From Acidobacteriaceae bacterium (GTDB lineage Bacteria; Acidobacteriota; Terriglobia; Terriglobales; Acidobacteriaceae), in assembly GCA_003151875.1 (NCBI GenBank), contig PLYW01000021.1:1-16763 (forward strand): a stretch of DNA of 16,763 nucleotides. The letters are read 5' to 3'. The position numbers were made by a program, and so were the translations under genes. The notes beneath the pieces were generated by a model, which was not told the DNA's origin, did no database searches, and saw only the letters and a list, made by a program, of their open reading frames with translations. Positions 1-7,890 of this stretch are shown in pieces. Position 1 is the first letter of the stretch, and the number at the start of each line of letters is the position of its first letter.

Positions 1-240
1 CACGTACTGAAAGGTGAACTGGTGAACCAGAGCGGGCAGATCGTGAACATCCCGCACGTTCTGGCTACCTATTACGACAATGCCGGCAAAGTGATTTGGG
101 TTTCTGATGGCTACGTGGACCAGGCCCTGCTGCCACAGACGCCGGTCCCCTTTGCCGTGGACCTGCGCGACGACCTGGCGTCGAACGTGCACAACTATCG
201 CGTGACCGTTAACCAGTACATGCTGGACCACCAACAGTGA
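1..240 (+). CDS. C-terminal part of an exported FxLYD-like domain protein (5' end outside window)
   Basis: The reading frame is open from base 1 to a TGA at 238-240, giving the last 79 residues of a longer protein. The visible part reads as a small beta-sandwich: a 'KGELVNQSG' strand, then 'HVLATYYDNAGKVI', then a stretch ending 'YRVTVNQY'. This order (new sequence relative to a bond or gap, then a tyrosine-aspartate turn, then 'GKVI') is the pattern of FxLYD-type extracytoplasmic domains, which are found on bacterial lipoproteins and secreted proteins. The function of such domains is not defined. An internal GTG at 22 could be read as a start but the frame continues upstream, so the gene is better seen as truncated by the window. 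Its stop overlaps or nearly touches the next start, so it is the first visible gene of a three-gene run of exported proteins. Confidence 0.7.
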   Translation, partial: HVLKGELVNQSGQIVNIPHVLATYYDNAGKVIWVSDGYVDQALLPQTPVPFAVDLRDDLASNVHNYRVTVNQYMLDHQQ

Positions 241-245
241 TTACG

Positions 246-1100
246 ATGAAGAGCCTCCGTCTCACAATTTTTCTGCTACTGGCAAGTACGGTTCCCTATG
301 CCGCGCAGGCCGCTGACCTGAAAGTTCCGGCAACGGTCACCGCGGGAAACGGGCTTAGCATTCCGACCTCCGGCAGCGGCGAGGCCTCACTCTATGTCGT
401 GGGTCCGGGGACGGCGATCAAGAAGAAGGTGCAGCTTGGTCAGGACGTCCAGCTTACCGCCGATGAGCTCAAGAATGCCGGTCGCTATATGGTCTTCGTC
501 GACAGCGGAGACAGCGCGACGTTCTTCGTCACCGCAGGACCGGTTGGCTCGATCGCTTTTCTGGCGCGGCCTTCACGGGTCCCGGCTGCGACGCCAAATG
601 TAATCAGCGGTACCGCGTTTGTCTTCGACAAGTATCAGAACCTGGTCATGCATCCTGAGCCGGTCAAGTTCGAACTGGACGCCAACGGCATGAGCGTGAG
701 CCGCACCGAGACCACCCGCAACGGCATTGCCTATACCAAGCTGGATTCTTCCAGGAAGGAAGGGGCGGCGCAGTTCGTCGCGTCCAGTGGTTCGGCTTCG
801 GTTCGCCGGGTGGTGCAGGAGGTGGCGTCGGATCCTTGCAATCTCCGCATACACGCCGAGCGCGACAAGGGCAGCATTCTCGTTCAAACCGATCCCATTA
901 AAGACTGCTCTGGCAATCCAGTTCCCGACGGCACCATCGTCACCTTCACTTCGCTGGATGCGAAGGGCAAGAGCACGGTGGATGCGCGCATCAAGCGCGG
1001 CGTCGCGCAGGCGCAACTACCCGCTTCCAGCAACGCCACCATTTCCGTGGCCGCCGGCGTGGTCGTGGGCAACGAAATCAGGTGGGGAGGCGGACAATGA
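246..1100 (+). CDS. Exported protein with bacterial Ig-like (Big_1-like) domains
   Basis: The product is 284 residues from ATG 246. It has a classical signal peptide: KSLR, a hydrophobic stretch (about 5-17) and an AQA-A cleavage site near residue 22. A GTG at 237 in the same frame overlaps the previous stop as GTGA and would add three residues; I prefer ATG 246 because the basic residues then sit directly at the N-terminus, but no good Shine-Dalgarno separates the two. After the signal come a short beta-rich region (about 25-100) and two Ig-like repeats. The first contains 'GTAFVFDKYQNLV' and the second 'DCSGNPVPDGTIVTFTS', the latter like the 'D..GNPV..G..V.F' signature of invasin-type Big_1 domains. 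Two cysteines, near 'DPCNL' and 'KDCSG', could form a disulfide. These domains usually serve structural or adhesive roles outside the cell. The specific role is unknown. The stop overlaps the next start. Confidence 0.8.
   Translation: MKSLRLTIFLLLASTVPYAAQAADLKVPATVTAGNGLSIPTSGSGEASLYVVGPGTAIKKKVQLGQDVQLTADELKNAGRYMVFVDSGDSATFFVTAGPVGSIAFLARPSRVPAATPNVISGTAFVFDKYQNLVMHPEPVKFELDANGMSVSRTETTRNGIAYTKLDSSRKEGAAQFVASSGSASVRRVVQEVASDPCNLRIHAERDKGSILVQTDPIKDCSGNPVPDGTIVTFTSLDAKGKSTVDARIKRGVAQAQLPASSNATISVAAGVVVGNEIRWGGGQ
1084..1090 (+). promoter_or_regulatory. Ribosome binding site that fixes the start of the next gene
   Basis: A GGGGAGG run ends six bases before the ATG at 1097-1099. It lies inside the 3' end of the preceding gene. 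It favours ATG 1097 over the in-frame GTG at 1082, which sits upstream of the site itself. Confidence 0.75.
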
Positions 1101-1636
1101 AGCCGTTCCTTCGGTTGGCGATAGTTGTCGCGAGCGTGGCCGGCGTGATGTTCCTGCTGCCCCGACACAATGGCGATGGCGATCATGTGCTGGCCGCCGG
1201 TCGTCCCGAGGTGACGCTGAATATCCAGAACGCCACTCCGCGCCAGGTCGAGGACAGCACCCAGAAGGCGGTCGCGCGCGATTATGCCGCCGCATGGCAG
1301 GCGCTGGCCGACGCGCTGGAGCAGAACCGGCCTGACCTGCTGGGCGCGAACTTCGTGGGAACTGCCGGCAAGAAGCTGGGCGAGACGATCAGCGAGCAAC
1401 GAAAAGCCGGACTTCACCAGCGCTTTCAGGATAAGGGCCACCACGTGAATGCCATCTTCTATTCTCCCGAAGGCTCGGCGATTGAGCTGCAGGACACGGC
1501 CGAATTACAAATTCAGGTGCTGGATGGCGATAAAGTGCTGCACTCAGAAGACGTCACCGTGCACTATGTCGCGTTGTTGACGGCGGCCGAGAATTCATGG
1601 AAAGTGCGGGTCCTGGAGGCGGTTCCCGAGTTTTAA
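1097..1636 (+). CDS. Membrane-anchored or exported small protein, possible NTF2-like fold
   Basis: The product is 179 residues. Residues 4-21 (after KPF) form one hydrophobic segment followed by 'PRHNGDGDH', so it is either a signal anchor or an uncleaved N-terminal membrane segment with the rest outside the cytoplasm. The remainder starts with an alpha-helical stretch (about 50-85, 'ARDYAAAWQALADAL'), then a further helix and a run of beta strands ('AIELQDTAELQIQVLDGDK', then 'VTVHYVALLTA', then 'WKVRVLEAVPEF'). A helix cone followed by a curved sheet is what NTF2-like or Tim44-like domains look like, but this is a shape argument and I do not recognise the family. The start codon overlaps the previous stop as ATGA and has a strong GGGGAGG site, so translational coupling in one operon with the two upstream exported proteins is likely. 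No catalytic residues are evident. Confidence 0.8.
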   Translation: MKPFLRLAIVVASVAGVMFLLPRHNGDGDHVLAAGRPEVTLNIQNATPRQVEDSTQKAVARDYAAAWQALADALEQNRPDLLGANFVGTAGKKLGETISEQRKAGLHQRFQDKGHHVNAIFYSPEGSAIELQDTAELQIQVLDGDKVLHSEDVTVHYVALLTAAENSWKVRVLEAVPEF

Positions 1637-1882
1637 CCTTTCGGTCTGCGCGACGTCCAATCCAGCGAGCGTTCGAATGGGCTGCTGAAAACGCCGGAAA
1701 AGCAGCAGATTCTTGAAAGCAATGGAACCTCGACGACCCGTTTGGCGAATCGTAGAAGCTGAGAAACTATTGTTAAGAAAGTCTTACCTGCTTTTCGCGT
1801 TCCCGGCTTTAAGCGGATAAAATATAAGAAGACTTCGGTGTGAGCCGCGGCATCCAATCGCTGTTGAGTGGCTGGTTATTGA
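1637..1882. other. Intergenic region before the TPR gene
   Basis: These 246 bases carry no convincing gene and no hairpin with a T-run. An AT-richer patch at 1811-1830 contains TAAAAT (1818-1823), which could be a -10 element for the TPR gene, but no good -35 lies 16-18 bases upstream, so I do not annotate a promoter. Confidence 0.4.
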
Positions 1883-4087
1883 ATGACCCTGAATCGTATT
1901 CTTGTTTGTCTTACGGTACTTCTGCTCGCCGGCTCGGTGAGCGGTATCGCCCAAAATACCGACATTATATTGACCCCAGTGGCCCCCGAACAGGCCTTGC
2001 CGGCGGCAGGTCAGGCACAACCAGGTTCCGCTGCGCCCGCGCAAGCTGAGCAGCCCGCGCAAGCTCAGCCGCCTGCGGCTGCAAGCCAGGACCAAGCAAG
2101 CCCCGCGACGCCAGCCGAATCGACTCCCCCGAAGTCGCCGGACAAGGCGGCGGCGTATTACCACTTCACCATGGCGCACATGTACGAGGAACTGGTTTCC
2201 ATGTACGGACGCGCTGACTACGCCAATAAGGCGATTGAAGAGTATCGGCTGGCGATCGACAACGATCCCAATTCCGATTACCTGAACGCCGGCCTCGCCG
2301 AACTGTACGCCAAGACCGGCCGCATTCGTGATGCCGTGCTCGAAGCCCAGGACATCCTGAAGCGCGACGGCAACAATCTGGAGGCGCGCCGCTTGCTGGG
2401 ACGCATTTATCTGCGTTCCCTCGGCGACATGCAGGCCGGGACGCAATCCCAGGAGATCCTGAAGCTGGCGATCGAGCAATATGAGCAGATCGTGAAGCTT
2501 GATCCCAAGAGCGTGGAAGATCACCTGCTGTTGGGGCGCTTGTACCGGCTCAACAACGAGCTTCTGAAGTCGGAAGGCGAATTCAAGACGGCAGTAAACA
2601 TACAACCCGATTCGGAAGAAGCCGTCACCACGCTGGCTTATCTTTACAACGAAGAAGGCGACTCCGCCCGCGCTCTGCAGGTGTTGAGCGCCATACCGGA
2701 GAGTGCGCGCACCGCCAAGTTGTACTCCGCCCTGGGGTTTACCTACGAGCAGCAGAAAGACTATAAGAAGGCGATCGACGCCTATCGCCGCTCCACCGAA
2801 CTCGATCACGATAATCTGGATTCGGTTCGTGGCCTGGCCCAGAACCTGATGAACGATGGCCAGACCGACGCCGCTCTGGAGCAGTACAAAGTCATCGCCG
2901 ACGCCGATCCCTCGGATGCGCAGACCTACATGCGCATTGCCGAGATCAATCGCCGCGACGGCAAATTCGATCAGGCCCTGGAAGCGTTGAAGAAAGCCAC
3001 CGCGGTCGTGCCCGATTCCCTCGAAGTGCAGTACAACATCGCGGTCATTGACGAGGCCCAGGGAAAATACGAAGACGCCATCCAGATTCTCAATCAACTG
3101 CTGCAAAAAAACGAACACGCCGACGGCGAATATAGCGTCGCCGACAAGAACAACCGGGCGGTTTTCCTGGAGCGGCTGGGCACCGTGTACCGCGAAGCCA
3201 ACAAGCACCAGCAGGCGGCCGACACCTTCCGCAAAATGCTTGACCTCGGGGATGACAACGCCATTCGCGGCTACCAGCAAATTGTGGAAACCTACCGCGA
3301 CAATAAGCAGTGGCAGATGGCAACGGAGGCCGCGGCGGAGGCTGCCAAGAAGTATCCCAATGATCGCGGCTTGCAGATGGTTTCGGCCTCGCAACAGGCC
3401 GACATGGGCAAGTCCGAAGTGGCGATCGAGCATGTGAAAACGCTGCTCAAGGGGAATGCTGACGATCGCGAGGTTTACATTGCGCTGGCCCAGATGTATA
3501 GCCGGGTGAAGGATTGGCCGAAAGCGGAAGAGAACATCAGCAAAGCCATCGATCTGTCGAGCAAGCCCGAAGACAAGAGTTACGCGATCTTCGTGCAAGG
3601 CTCCGTCTATGAGCGCCAGAAGAAATACGACTTGGCGGAAGAGGCCTTTCGCAAGGTGCTGGCCGACGATCCCAAGAATGCGATGACATTGAATTATCTG
3701 GGATACATGCTGGCCGATCGCGACACCCGGGTGGAGGAAGCCCTCGGGTACATTCGCCGCGCAGTGGCGCTCGATCCGCAGAATGGCGCCTATCTGGACT
3801 CGCTGGGTTGGGCCTATTACAAACTCGGCAAATACGATCTGGCGGAAGAGAACCTGCGGCGCGCCTCCGAGCGCATCAGCACCGATCCCACGGTGCACCA
3901 GCATTTGGGTGAGCTTTACCAGCGGACGGGACGGCTGAAGCTGGCGGCCAGCAATTATGAGCGCTCTCTGGAAGAATGGAACAAGACCATTCCCGCCGAG
4001 GTGGACCAGGACCAAGTCGCTAAGGTGACTAAGGAACTGGAGACCACCCGCGTCAAGCTGGCCAAACAAACCGCAGCCAAGCAATAG
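1883..4087 (+). CDS. Exported multi-TPR protein
   Basis: The product is 734 residues. An in-frame TGA lies directly before ATG 1883, so no upstream start is possible. Residues 1-23 are a signal peptide ending GIAQ, with no lipobox cysteine. Residues about 31-88 are an Ala/Pro/Gln-rich linker. From about 89 to 700 the protein is a continuous array of roughly fifteen 34-residue tetratricopeptide repeats, with the usual W/LG-Y-A-P pattern (for example 'AIEEYRLAIDNDPNS', 'AIEQYEQIVKLDPKS', 'AEEAFRKVLADDPKN'). The motif 'LNYLGYMLADR' followed by 'LDSLGWAYYKLGKYDLAEE' near the C-terminus is a recurrent end-of-array pattern in long periplasmic TPR proteins. The tail is a Lys/Thr-rich helix. TPR arrays bind other proteins, so a periplasmic scaffold or assembly role is the natural inference, but no partner is visible. 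It is followed after 40 bases by the lectin gene. Confidence 0.9.
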   Translation: MTLNRILVCLTVLLLAGSVSGIAQNTDIILTPVAPEQALPAAGQAQPGSAAPAQAEQPAQAQPPAAASQDQASPATPAESTPPKSPDKAAAYYHFTMAHMYEELVSMYGRADYANKAIEEYRLAIDNDPNSDYLNAGLAELYAKTGRIRDAVLEAQDILKRDGNNLEARRLLGRIYLRSLGDMQAGTQSQEILKLAIEQYEQIVKLDPKSVEDHLLLGRLYRLNNELLKSEGEFKTAVNIQPDSEEAVTTLAYLYNEEGDSARALQVLSAIPESARTAKLYSALGFTYEQQKDYKKAIDAYRRSTELDHDNLDSVRGLAQNLMNDGQTDAALEQYKVIADADPSDAQTYMRIAEINRRDGKFDQALEALKKATAVVPDSLEVQYNIAVIDEAQGKYEDAIQILNQLLQKNEHADGEYSVADKNNRAVFLERLGTVYREANKHQQAADTFRKMLDLGDDNAIRGYQQIVETYRDNKQWQMATEAAAEAAKKYPNDRGLQMVSASQQADMGKSEVAIEHVKTLLKGNADDREVYIALAQMYSRVKDWPKAEENISKAIDLSSKPEDKSYAIFVQGSVYERQKKYDLAEEAFRKVLADDPKNAMTLNYLGYMLADRDTRVEEALGYIRRAVALDPQNGAYLDSLGWAYYKLGKYDLAEENLRRASERISTDPTVHQHLGELYQRTGRLKLAASNYERSLEEWNKTIPAEVDQDQVAKVTKELETTRVKLAKQTAAKQ
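2035..2070 (+). repeat. 18-bp tandem duplication within the TPR gene linker
   Basis: Two adjacent 18-base units (2035-2052 and 2053-2070) begin with the same GCCCGCGCAAGCT and differ at only two later positions. They encode the linker piece APAQAE/QPAQAQ. The reading frame is preserved because the unit is a multiple of three. This is a typical slippage-prone low-complexity linker. Confidence 0.75.
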
Positions 4088-4127
4088 CTGTGGTGACGCT
4101 GCGGCCAATTTATTCTCCTGAGCTTAT

Positions 4128-5606
4128 ATGAAAAATAGGGCTATCGCGGCGATCGCTTGGAACGGCAACAAGATCCTGATCGTGGGGATCGGGCTAGACC
4201 AGAAACTGTACTGTAAGGTATGGGATGGTAGCCGTTGGTTGCCCTCAACGAATGCCTGGGAGTCGCTGGAAGGCGGCATCGATAGCGCGCCGGTGCTGAA
4301 CATGACTGCGGGCCAATTCCGCGGATTCGAACTCATTCAGGTGTTCGCGCTGGGGCTGAACTATGAGCTGTGGACCCGACCCATTGGCGTTGGTGCCTGG
4401 CCGCCGCAGGCCGTCGTGTGGTCTGGACTTGGTGGGGTGTTCAACAGCGGCCCCGCCGTCAGCCAAGGTATTGCGCAGTGGGTATCAGGCGTGCCTCAGC
4501 CGAGCCGCATCGACCTCATTGGACTCGGCACGAATAACGAGATGTTCCATAAGTTGCCGGATCCGTCGATCGACTGGGCAGGCGTTGGAGGCGTTTTTGT
4601 CTCCGAAGCGGCGGCGGTTGCGAGAGACTTCAACACGCTCGACATGTTCGGGATCGGGACCGATGGACACATGTACCATCGCTCGATCGACGCAAACGGC
4701 AACCTGCAGCCCAACGACTGGGTCTCGCTCGAGGGCTGCTTTATCAGTGCGCCTGCCGTCGCGAGTTGGGCGACGAGCCGCTTAGACGTCTGCGGCATTG
4801 GTACGGATAAGCAGATGTACCACCGATTCTCGGATGACGGCGGCGTCACGTGGGGACCTGCGACCTGGTGGGAGCCGATTGGCGGTCGGTTTGACAGCTC
4901 GCCGACGGTTGTATCGTGGGGACCGAACCGCTTGGATATCTTCGGTCTCGGCACGGATGACAAAGTCTATCATCAAGCGTGGGATGGCAGTGCGTGGACG
5001 GGCTGGGAGAAGGTTGGCGACGTCGCCTTCCAATGCACGCCCGCCGTCGTTTCGTGGGGTCCGAATCGACTCGACGTATTCGGGATCGGCGTTGACAGCC
5101 ACATGTACCACGCGTGGTGGGGCGGAAGCTGGTCCGCTTGGGAGCCTCTCGGCGGCGCTTTCCGCCTACCGCGGGGCGTCGTACTGCCGGAGATCCCTCC
5201 GACTCGCACCTTCAGCGCTTCCTTCACGTTTCCTGACGGCGTCGCACTGGGCGGTTCGGCGCAAGTCACGTTCAATCAAGATGGCACGGGAGCGTTTTCG
5301 GGGCAATTTCACGATTCCGGCGCGCTTTCTTATGACGTCGGCGTCGCCGTCGCGATTCGAGATGCAATGGGACGGGGATACGCGTTTACTGCGTATCCGC
5401 ACGTCGCAGGAACGTTCGATCCCGGCTCGCGCGACACGAGCTGGAACTGGCCGTTCACCAACTCCAAGGTCGCCAGCAACTGGACGGATCTCTGTTTTGG
5501 TTGTATCGAGGCGAGGTTTCAGGCGCAGGAAGGCGTCGATGGGGCCAGTCTGCTTCCCAATATTTTAATCGGCGTTGGTCAGGTGATCGACGTGGTCACG
5601 AAGTAA
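4128..5606 (+). CDS. Seven-bladed beta-propeller lectin of the PLL/DUF346 repeat type with an unassigned C-terminal domain
   Basis: The product is 492 residues. An in-frame TGA at 4119-4121 makes ATG 4128 the first possible start; no clear Shine-Dalgarno precedes it. Seven repeats of about 45-55 residues cover positions 5-355, beginning near 5, 58, 112, 165, 212, 262 and 308. The consensus is 'RLDVFGIGTD..MYH..WDG..W..WE.LGG.F.S.PAV'; the last three blades are most regular. This is the repeat of the Photorhabdus luminescens lectin (PLL/PHL) family, seven-bladed propellers that bind fucosylated or methylated sugars, so glycan binding is a good family inference. Sugar specificity cannot be read from sequence. 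Residues 356-492 are a separate beta-rich domain containing a CFGC pair; it faintly recalls DUF6294 but I do not claim that. There is no signal peptide, as also in known PLL-type lectins, so export, if any, is by an unknown route. Rare codons such as TTA and CTA appear more often than in neighbours, hinting at acquisition. Confidence 0.85.
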   Translation: MKNRAIAAIAWNGNKILIVGIGLDQKLYCKVWDGSRWLPSTNAWESLEGGIDSAPVLNMTAGQFRGFELIQVFALGLNYELWTRPIGVGAWPPQAVVWSGLGGVFNSGPAVSQGIAQWVSGVPQPSRIDLIGLGTNNEMFHKLPDPSIDWAGVGGVFVSEAAAVARDFNTLDMFGIGTDGHMYHRSIDANGNLQPNDWVSLEGCFISAPAVASWATSRLDVCGIGTDKQMYHRFSDDGGVTWGPATWWEPIGGRFDSSPTVVSWGPNRLDIFGLGTDDKVYHQAWDGSAWTGWEKVGDVAFQCTPAVVSWGPNRLDVFGIGVDSHMYHAWWGGSWSAWEPLGGAFRLPRGVVLPEIPPTRTFSASFTFPDGVALGGSAQVTFNQDGTGAFSGQFHDSGALSYDVGVAVAIRDAMGRGYAFTAYPHVAGTFDPGSRDTSWNWPFTNSKVASNWTDLCFGCIEARFQAQEGVDGASLLPNILIGVGQVIDVVTK

Positions 5607-5652
5607 ACAACTAGCCCTCGCGCCCCATTCGCGCCGCTGCTAAACTCCTCCT

Positions 5653-6780
5653 ATGCTCGTCAGCTACGCCGTTCGCGTGGATGATTCCCGCGGACGCCGC
5701 TATCCCGAGCCGTCGCACCCCTATCGCAATCCTTTTCAGCGGGACCGCGATCGCGTGATCCATGCCCGCTCCTTCCGCCGCCTGGAAAACAAGACGCAGG
5801 TCTTCACCCGCCGCTACTCCGACCACTTCCGTACTCGTCTGACCCACACCATGGAGGTGGCGCAAATCTCGCGCACCATCGCCGCCGCGCTCAACTTGAA
5901 TGTTGATCTGGTCGAGGCGTTGGCTTTGGTCCACGACATCGGACATCCGCCGTTTGGACATGCCGGCGAGCGAACGCTGGACCTCTTGATGCGCCGTCAT
6001 GGCGAGTTCTTCGATCACAACTTGCAGGCGCTGCGCACCGTGGAAGATTTGGAGCTGAGATATGCCGATTTTCCCGGCTTGAACCTGACCTTCGAGGTCC
6101 GCGAAGGCATCATCAAGCATTCGCACGACTACAGCGAAGCCGAACATCCCGAACTGGCGGAGTATTTGCTGCAGGAACGCCCGCCGCTGGAAGCGCAACT
6201 GATCGACCTGACCGACGAAATTGCCTACAGCACCGCCGACCTTGACGATGGCTATGAGGCCCGGCTGCTGCGCCTTCCGCAGATTCGCCAACAAGTCCCG
6301 GTCTTCGAGCGCTATTACGTTGACGCGGAAGCCAGGTATCCGAAAGCTCCCGAGAAGTTGAAATTCAACGAGGCTTTGAAGCGCGTGCTCAATCGCTTTG
6401 TGACCGACTTGATCGAGAATACGCGGCAACGCGTGCAGCAGGCGGAAATTGGAAGCCTTGAAGACGTCCGGCGATATCCCGAGCGGCTGGCGTCATTCAG
6501 CCCGGAAGTGGAAGCAGAGCGTCGCCAGGCCAAGAGCTTCTTGTATGAAGCGCTCTACAACTGCAAGGCGCTGGAGCCGGAGAAGCGCCAGGCCGAGAAG
6601 GTGGTCAGCGAAGTGTTCGACTACCTGGTCGCCCATCCCGAGGCCCTGCCCAGCAGCTATCGCGAAAGGTGCGAAAACGAAAAGCCGACAAGAGTGGTGT
6701 GCGACTACATCGCGGGTATGACCGACCACTACGTGGAAGATTTGCGGAAGAAATTGATGGTGGGAAAGAAGGCAGAATAA
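5653..6780 (+). CDS. dgt: dGTPase-like deoxynucleotide triphosphohydrolase (HD domain)
   Basis: The product is 375 residues. Dgt-type enzymes hydrolyse dGTP or other dNTPs to the deoxynucleoside and triphosphate in the cytoplasm, trimming the nucleotide pool. The N-terminus has the family signature 'RDRDRVIHARSFRRLENKTQV' split over 30-50. The HD metal site is complete: H65 in LTHTMEV, H94-D95 in VHDIGHPPFGHAGE (94-106), and D188 in LTDEIAY. A typical 'H..HD...D' enzyme of the shorter (about 340-400 residue) dGTPase-like subgroup rather than the ~500-residue E. coli Dgt. An in-frame TAA at 5641-5643 makes ATG 5653 the first start; no Shine-Dalgarno is visible. Lies 46 bases after the lectin gene and 131 bases before an exported protein, with no functional link apparent. 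Nucleotide specificity cannot be told from sequence, so the symbol marks family only. Confidence 0.92.
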   Translation: MLVSYAVRVDDSRGRRYPEPSHPYRNPFQRDRDRVIHARSFRRLENKTQVFTRRYSDHFRTRLTHTMEVAQISRTIAAALNLNVDLVEALALVHDIGHPPFGHAGERTLDLLMRRHGEFFDHNLQALRTVEDLELRYADFPGLNLTFEVREGIIKHSHDYSEAEHPELAEYLLQERPPLEAQLIDLTDEIAYSTADLDDGYEARLLRLPQIRQQVPVFERYYVDAEARYPKAPEKLKFNEALKRVLNRFVTDLIENTRQRVQQAEIGSLEDVRRYPERLASFSPEVEAERRQAKSFLYEALYNCKALEPEKRQAEKVVSEVFDYLVAHPEALPSSYRERCENEKPTRVVCDYIAGMTDHYVEDLRKKLMVGKKAE

Positions 6781-6855
6781 AGGGGCTGCAAGTCGGGCAG
6801 GGCCGATAGCAGTCTCAAATCTGGTGTACGGCGATGGTGGAGCGCGCCCCATAGA

Positions 6856-6884
6856 TTTTCCGCAGCCGGTTTTAGGCGCATAAT
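6856..6884 (+). promoter_or_regulatory. Candidate sigma-70 promoter for the exported protein at 6912
   Basis: TTTTCC (6856-6861, three of six consensus bases) is followed by a 17-base spacer and CATAAT (6879-6884, five of six). Transcription would begin near 6891, just before the GGAGG site. The -35 is weak, the -10 and spacing are good. Confidence 0.45.
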
Positions 6885-6895
6885 TTCTATACACC

Positions 6896-6900
6896 GGAGG
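6896..6900 (+). promoter_or_regulatory. Strong Shine-Dalgarno GGAGG, slightly far from ATG 6912
   Basis: GGAGG lies 11 bases before ATG 6912, a little longer than usual. It supports 6912 as a translation start over the internal ATG 6963, which has only AAGGA four bases upstream. Confidence 0.5.
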
Positions 6901-6911
6901 TAAAGCTTCGC

Positions 6912-7790
6912 ATGGAGGAAAGTATTCAGTCCACAACGGGCAAGCTGCATCCCAAGGAACACATGAAATGCCATCTTTACTGGACCGTACTGGTTGGTTT
7001 GCTCTTCTGCTTGGCCACCGTGCTTACCGCGGAAGAGGTCCCGGTGCGGCATCACGAAGGCCTGGTTCACGGGTTCCTGGTACTGCGGACGCCTGACGGC
7101 GAGACTCTGGCCAACGGTGATCTGATCCAGGTCGCTCGCGGCGAGCAAGTGACCGCAACCTTGGTGTTTCACTTCAAAGACGGTTCGGTGCAGGAGGAAA
7201 CCTCAGTTTACTCGCAACGCCGTACCTTCCGGCTGCTCACCAATCATATGGTTCGGAAAGGCCCATCGTTCAAGAATCCGATGGACGTCTCCATCGATGT
7301 GCGGTCCGGCCAAGTCACAGTGCGTTATGCCGACGACGGCGGCAAAGCGAAGGTGGAAACCGCGCACCTGGCGTTACCTGCCGATCTCTCCAACGGTTTG
7401 CTTTTCACGATGCTTAAAAACATCCAGCCCGGGACCCCCAAGCTGAAAGTGTCGATGCTAGCGGCCACGCCAAAGCCTCGGCTGGTGAAGCTGGCGATCA
7501 CGCAAGTTGGTGAGGAACCCTTCACGGTTGCCGGCTCCAGCCGCAAGGCCACGCATTACGTGGTGAAGTTCGAACTCGGCGGCTTGACCGGAGTTGTAGC
7601 TCCGCTGTTGAACAAGCAACCTCCTGACGTCCATGTGTGGATTCTCGGTGGAGAGGCGCCAGCGTTCGTTAAGTCGGAAGGTCCGCTTTACGCCGGAGGA
7701 CCGATCTGGCGGGTCGAGTTGGCGAGCCCGGTCTGGCCAGCAACCGGTGCGGATGCGACGCAGGGTACAGCCCAGCACAAAGCCCCGTAA
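6912..7790 (+). CDS. Exported protein of unknown function
   Basis: The product is 292 residues from ATG 6912, or 275 from ATG 6963. The internal ATG begins a textbook signal peptide (KCHLYW, hydrophobic core, cleavage near LTA-EE), whereas the upstream start adds a 17-residue polar extension but owns the stronger ribosome site; I keep the longer form and flag the doubt. After the signal, the protein is mainly predicted beta strands with alternating hydrophobic residues ('HGFLVLRTPDGETLANGD', 'VTATLVFHFKDGSVQEE', 'YVVKFELGGLTGVVAPLLN') and ends in a Pro/Thr-rich tail. I do not recognise the family. The repeated 'FHFKDGSVQEE' and 'RYADDGGK' hairpins and the 'QPPDVHVWILGGEAPAFV' segment suggest a periplasmic beta-barrel-like or calycin-like fold, only as a guess. 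It converges on purF, 100 bases away, with no clear terminator between. Confidence 0.7.
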   Translation: MEESIQSTTGKLHPKEHMKCHLYWTVLVGLLFCLATVLTAEEVPVRHHEGLVHGFLVLRTPDGETLANGDLIQVARGEQVTATLVFHFKDGSVQEETSVYSQRRTFRLLTNHMVRKGPSFKNPMDVSIDVRSGQVTVRYADDGGKAKVETAHLALPADLSNGLLFTMLKNIQPGTPKLKVSMLAATPKPRLVKLAITQVGEEPFTVAGSSRKATHYVVKFELGGLTGVVAPLLNKQPPDVHVWILGGEAPAFVKSEGPLYAGGPIWRVELASPVWPATGADATQGTAQHKAP

Positions 7791-7890
7791 GGCAGAGGCC
7801 CTCCCGGTTCATCCGGTGCTGTACTTTGGACTCACGCCGCTTAACGTGTAATGGCCGCGATCACCGAATCGTCAGATGAGCTGCAAATAG

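Noticed and set aside
1818..1823. Promoter TAAAAT before the TPR gene
   Set aside because: No acceptable -35 element lies 16-18 bases upstream, so one AT-rich hexamer is not enough.
1784..4108. 774-codon open frame on the minus strand opposite the TPR gene
   Set aside because: It is fully antisense to a well-supported TPR gene with a signal peptide. Strong G/C third-position bias leaves long open frames on the other strand. Its residues show no domain pattern.
7791..7890. Bidirectional terminator between the converging exported protein and purF genes
   Set aside because: Only a four-base CACG/CGTG pairing was found, with no T-run.
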